Below, piece by piece: positions 63,086 through 64,000 of a DNA stretch of 64,000 nt (its first letter is position 1; each line of letters opens with the position of its first letter). Made by a program: the position numbers and the translations under genes. The notes beneath the pieces are model-generated. The model did no database searches. It was not told the DNA's origin and worked only from the letters and a program-made list of their open reading frames with translations. The DNA comes from a bacterium 1XD21-13. GTDB taxonomy: Bacteria; Bacillota; Clostridia; Lachnospirales; Lachnospiraceae. The stretch spans positions 62,001 to 126,000 of the forward strand of contig QZDX01000006.1 of NCBI GenBank assembly GCA_009917555.1, read 5' to 3'.

Positions 63086-64000
63086 TCATTTTACACACGT
63101 TTTCACAGCACCATATGATACCGAAAATCCTGGAACCTCACTAGGCGCATCCAATAATTTCTTTAGCTCCTCGTCCAGCTTCAAAAGGCTTAAGGAACAT
63201 CCCGCCATCTCAAGTGCCGTCATATAGTTTCCTACTAAGCTCTTATAAATTCGAATCCCTTTTTCAGCAAGATATGCATGTACCTCACCATTAAGAATGT
63301 AAAGCTCCATAAGAGGTGTAGCTCCCAGGCCATTTACCAGAAGAGCAACTTCCGAATTTTTCATTTCAATGCCGGAGGCTTCATAATCATCCAAAATTTT
63401 ATCAAGAAGAATTTTTGCAATTTCTTTTGCACTTTTTATCTTGGTTCTGTTAATTCCCGGCTCTCCATGAATACCCATTCCAATCTCCATCTCATCCTCT
63501 CCCAGAACAAATCCCGGTTTTCCAATCATCGGAATGGTACAGGCGCTCATGGACATTCCCATACTCCTCAAATTTTGAATTGCTTTTTCAGCTGCTGCCT
63601 TCACCTCTAAGAGAGAGCCTCCCTCTTCCGCCCTTGCTCCTGCAATTTTATGTACCAGGACTGTACCAGCAATTCCTCTGCGTCCGGTAGAATAGGTACT
63701 ATCCTCAACCGCAACATCATCCTTTACAATTACATGCTCCACATCAATCCCATCCATACCAGACAGATCCGCTGCCATAGTAAAATTCATAAAATCCCCG
63801 GAATAATTTTTGAGCACCAACAATATTCCTTTTCCCCCGTTGGCCTGATGAATACCCTCCAAAATTCTCTCCGGGTCCGGAGAAGAAAATACATTGCCTG
63901 CCACCGCCGCATCCAACATACCCTTTCCCACATATCCCGCATGTGCAGGCTCGTGACCGCTTCCTCCGCCGGATACCACTCCAACCTTAGAAGCCTTCTC
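63086..64000 (-). CDS. dhaK: Dihydroxyacetone kinase subunit K (DhaK), partial at window edge
   Basis: The C-terminal 304 residues of DhaK are in the window; the N-terminus runs past base 64000 in the same frame. VSGGGSGHEPAHAGYVGKGM near the visible start is the substrate-binding segment, and MGIHGEPGINR carries the His that binds dihydroxyacetone covalently. With DhaL it would phosphorylate DHA or a tetrulose. The operon probably begins outside the window. Confidence 0.95.
   Translation of the reverse strand, partial: EKASKVGVVSGGGSGHEPAHAGYVGKGMLDAAVAGNVFSSPDPERILEGIHQANGGKGILLVLKNYSGDFMNFTMAADLSGMDGIDVEHVIVKDDVAVEDSTYSTGRRGIAGTVLVHKIAGARAEEGGSLLEVKAAAEKAIQNLRSMGMSMSACTIPMIGKPGFVLGEDEMEIGMGIHGEPGINRTKIKSAKEIAKILLDKILDDYEASGIEMKNSEVALLVNGLGATPLMELYILNGEVHAYLAEKGIRIYKSLVGNYMTALEMAGCSLSLLKLDEELKKLLDAPSEVPGFSVSYGAVKTCVK

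Overview
The window reads as a chromosomal segment of a spore-forming, fermentative member of the Clostridia, most likely Lachnospiraceae. Evidence: SpoVT and SpoVG, DnaD and DnaC-type primosome genes, a NiaR repressor, a two-polypeptide GlgC/GlgD, lipoproteins with Gram-positive signal peptides, strong AGGAGG-type ribosome binding sites, and many monosaccharide ABC systems of gut type. No phage, transposase, plasmid or CRISPR genes were seen. The genus is inference.

Layout. 1-3.8 kb: first sugar-uptake operon on the minus strand (ROK kinase, M24-fold protein, sugar-binding lipoprotein, ABC ATPase cut by the window edge). 4-6 kb: AAA-ATPase/PD-(D/E)XK protein and tRNA-Gln(CTG). 6-12.1 kb: CDF metal transporter, nicotinate phosphoribosyltransferase, a 209-bp near-palindrome, asparagine synthase, DUF2461 protein. 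12.1-16.9 kb: sigma factor, propeller-like lipoprotein, two-component pair. 17-22.4 kb: a beta-glucoside PTS locus with a LicT-type antiterminator circuit, in which the antiterminator and the HAD phosphatase are frameshifted and the glucosidase has an internal deletion. 22.6-34.7 kb: aroE, spoVT, a divergent acetate-kinase-like gene, a cell-wall GH25 enzyme, two PrsA-like foldases, mfd and pth. 34.8-44.6 kb: spoVG, glgC-glgD, murC, a DnaA-box cluster ahead of dnaD-dnaC-prs, and a second two-component pair. 44.8-49 kb: an EIIC-like membrane protein next to NiaR, TcdA and a GT-C-like membrane protein. 49-64 kb: a large sugar regulon with aldolase, RpiB/LacAB isomerase, M24-fold protein, complete RbsABC-type transporter, PfkB kinase, ketose 3-epimerase and divergent LacI regulator, followed by L-fucose isomerase and dihydroxyacetone kinase DhaL/DhaK.

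How parts fit together. The 49-60 kb genes look like one pathway: import of a free monosaccharide, C3-epimerisation, phosphorylation, isomerisation and aldol cleavage; allulose, allose or a related rare sugar is my best guess. The NiaR locus and pncB, 38 kb apart, share a near-identical 16-bp palindrome just downstream of their promoters, which ties the EIIC-like protein to niacin metabolism and makes it a candidate niacin-related transporter. The most distinctive observations are this shared operator, two M24-fold proteins that have lost metal ligands inside two separate sugar operons, the decaying bgl locus, a 35-nt leader repeat ahead of two unrelated genes, and the paired DnaA boxes ahead of the primosome operon.
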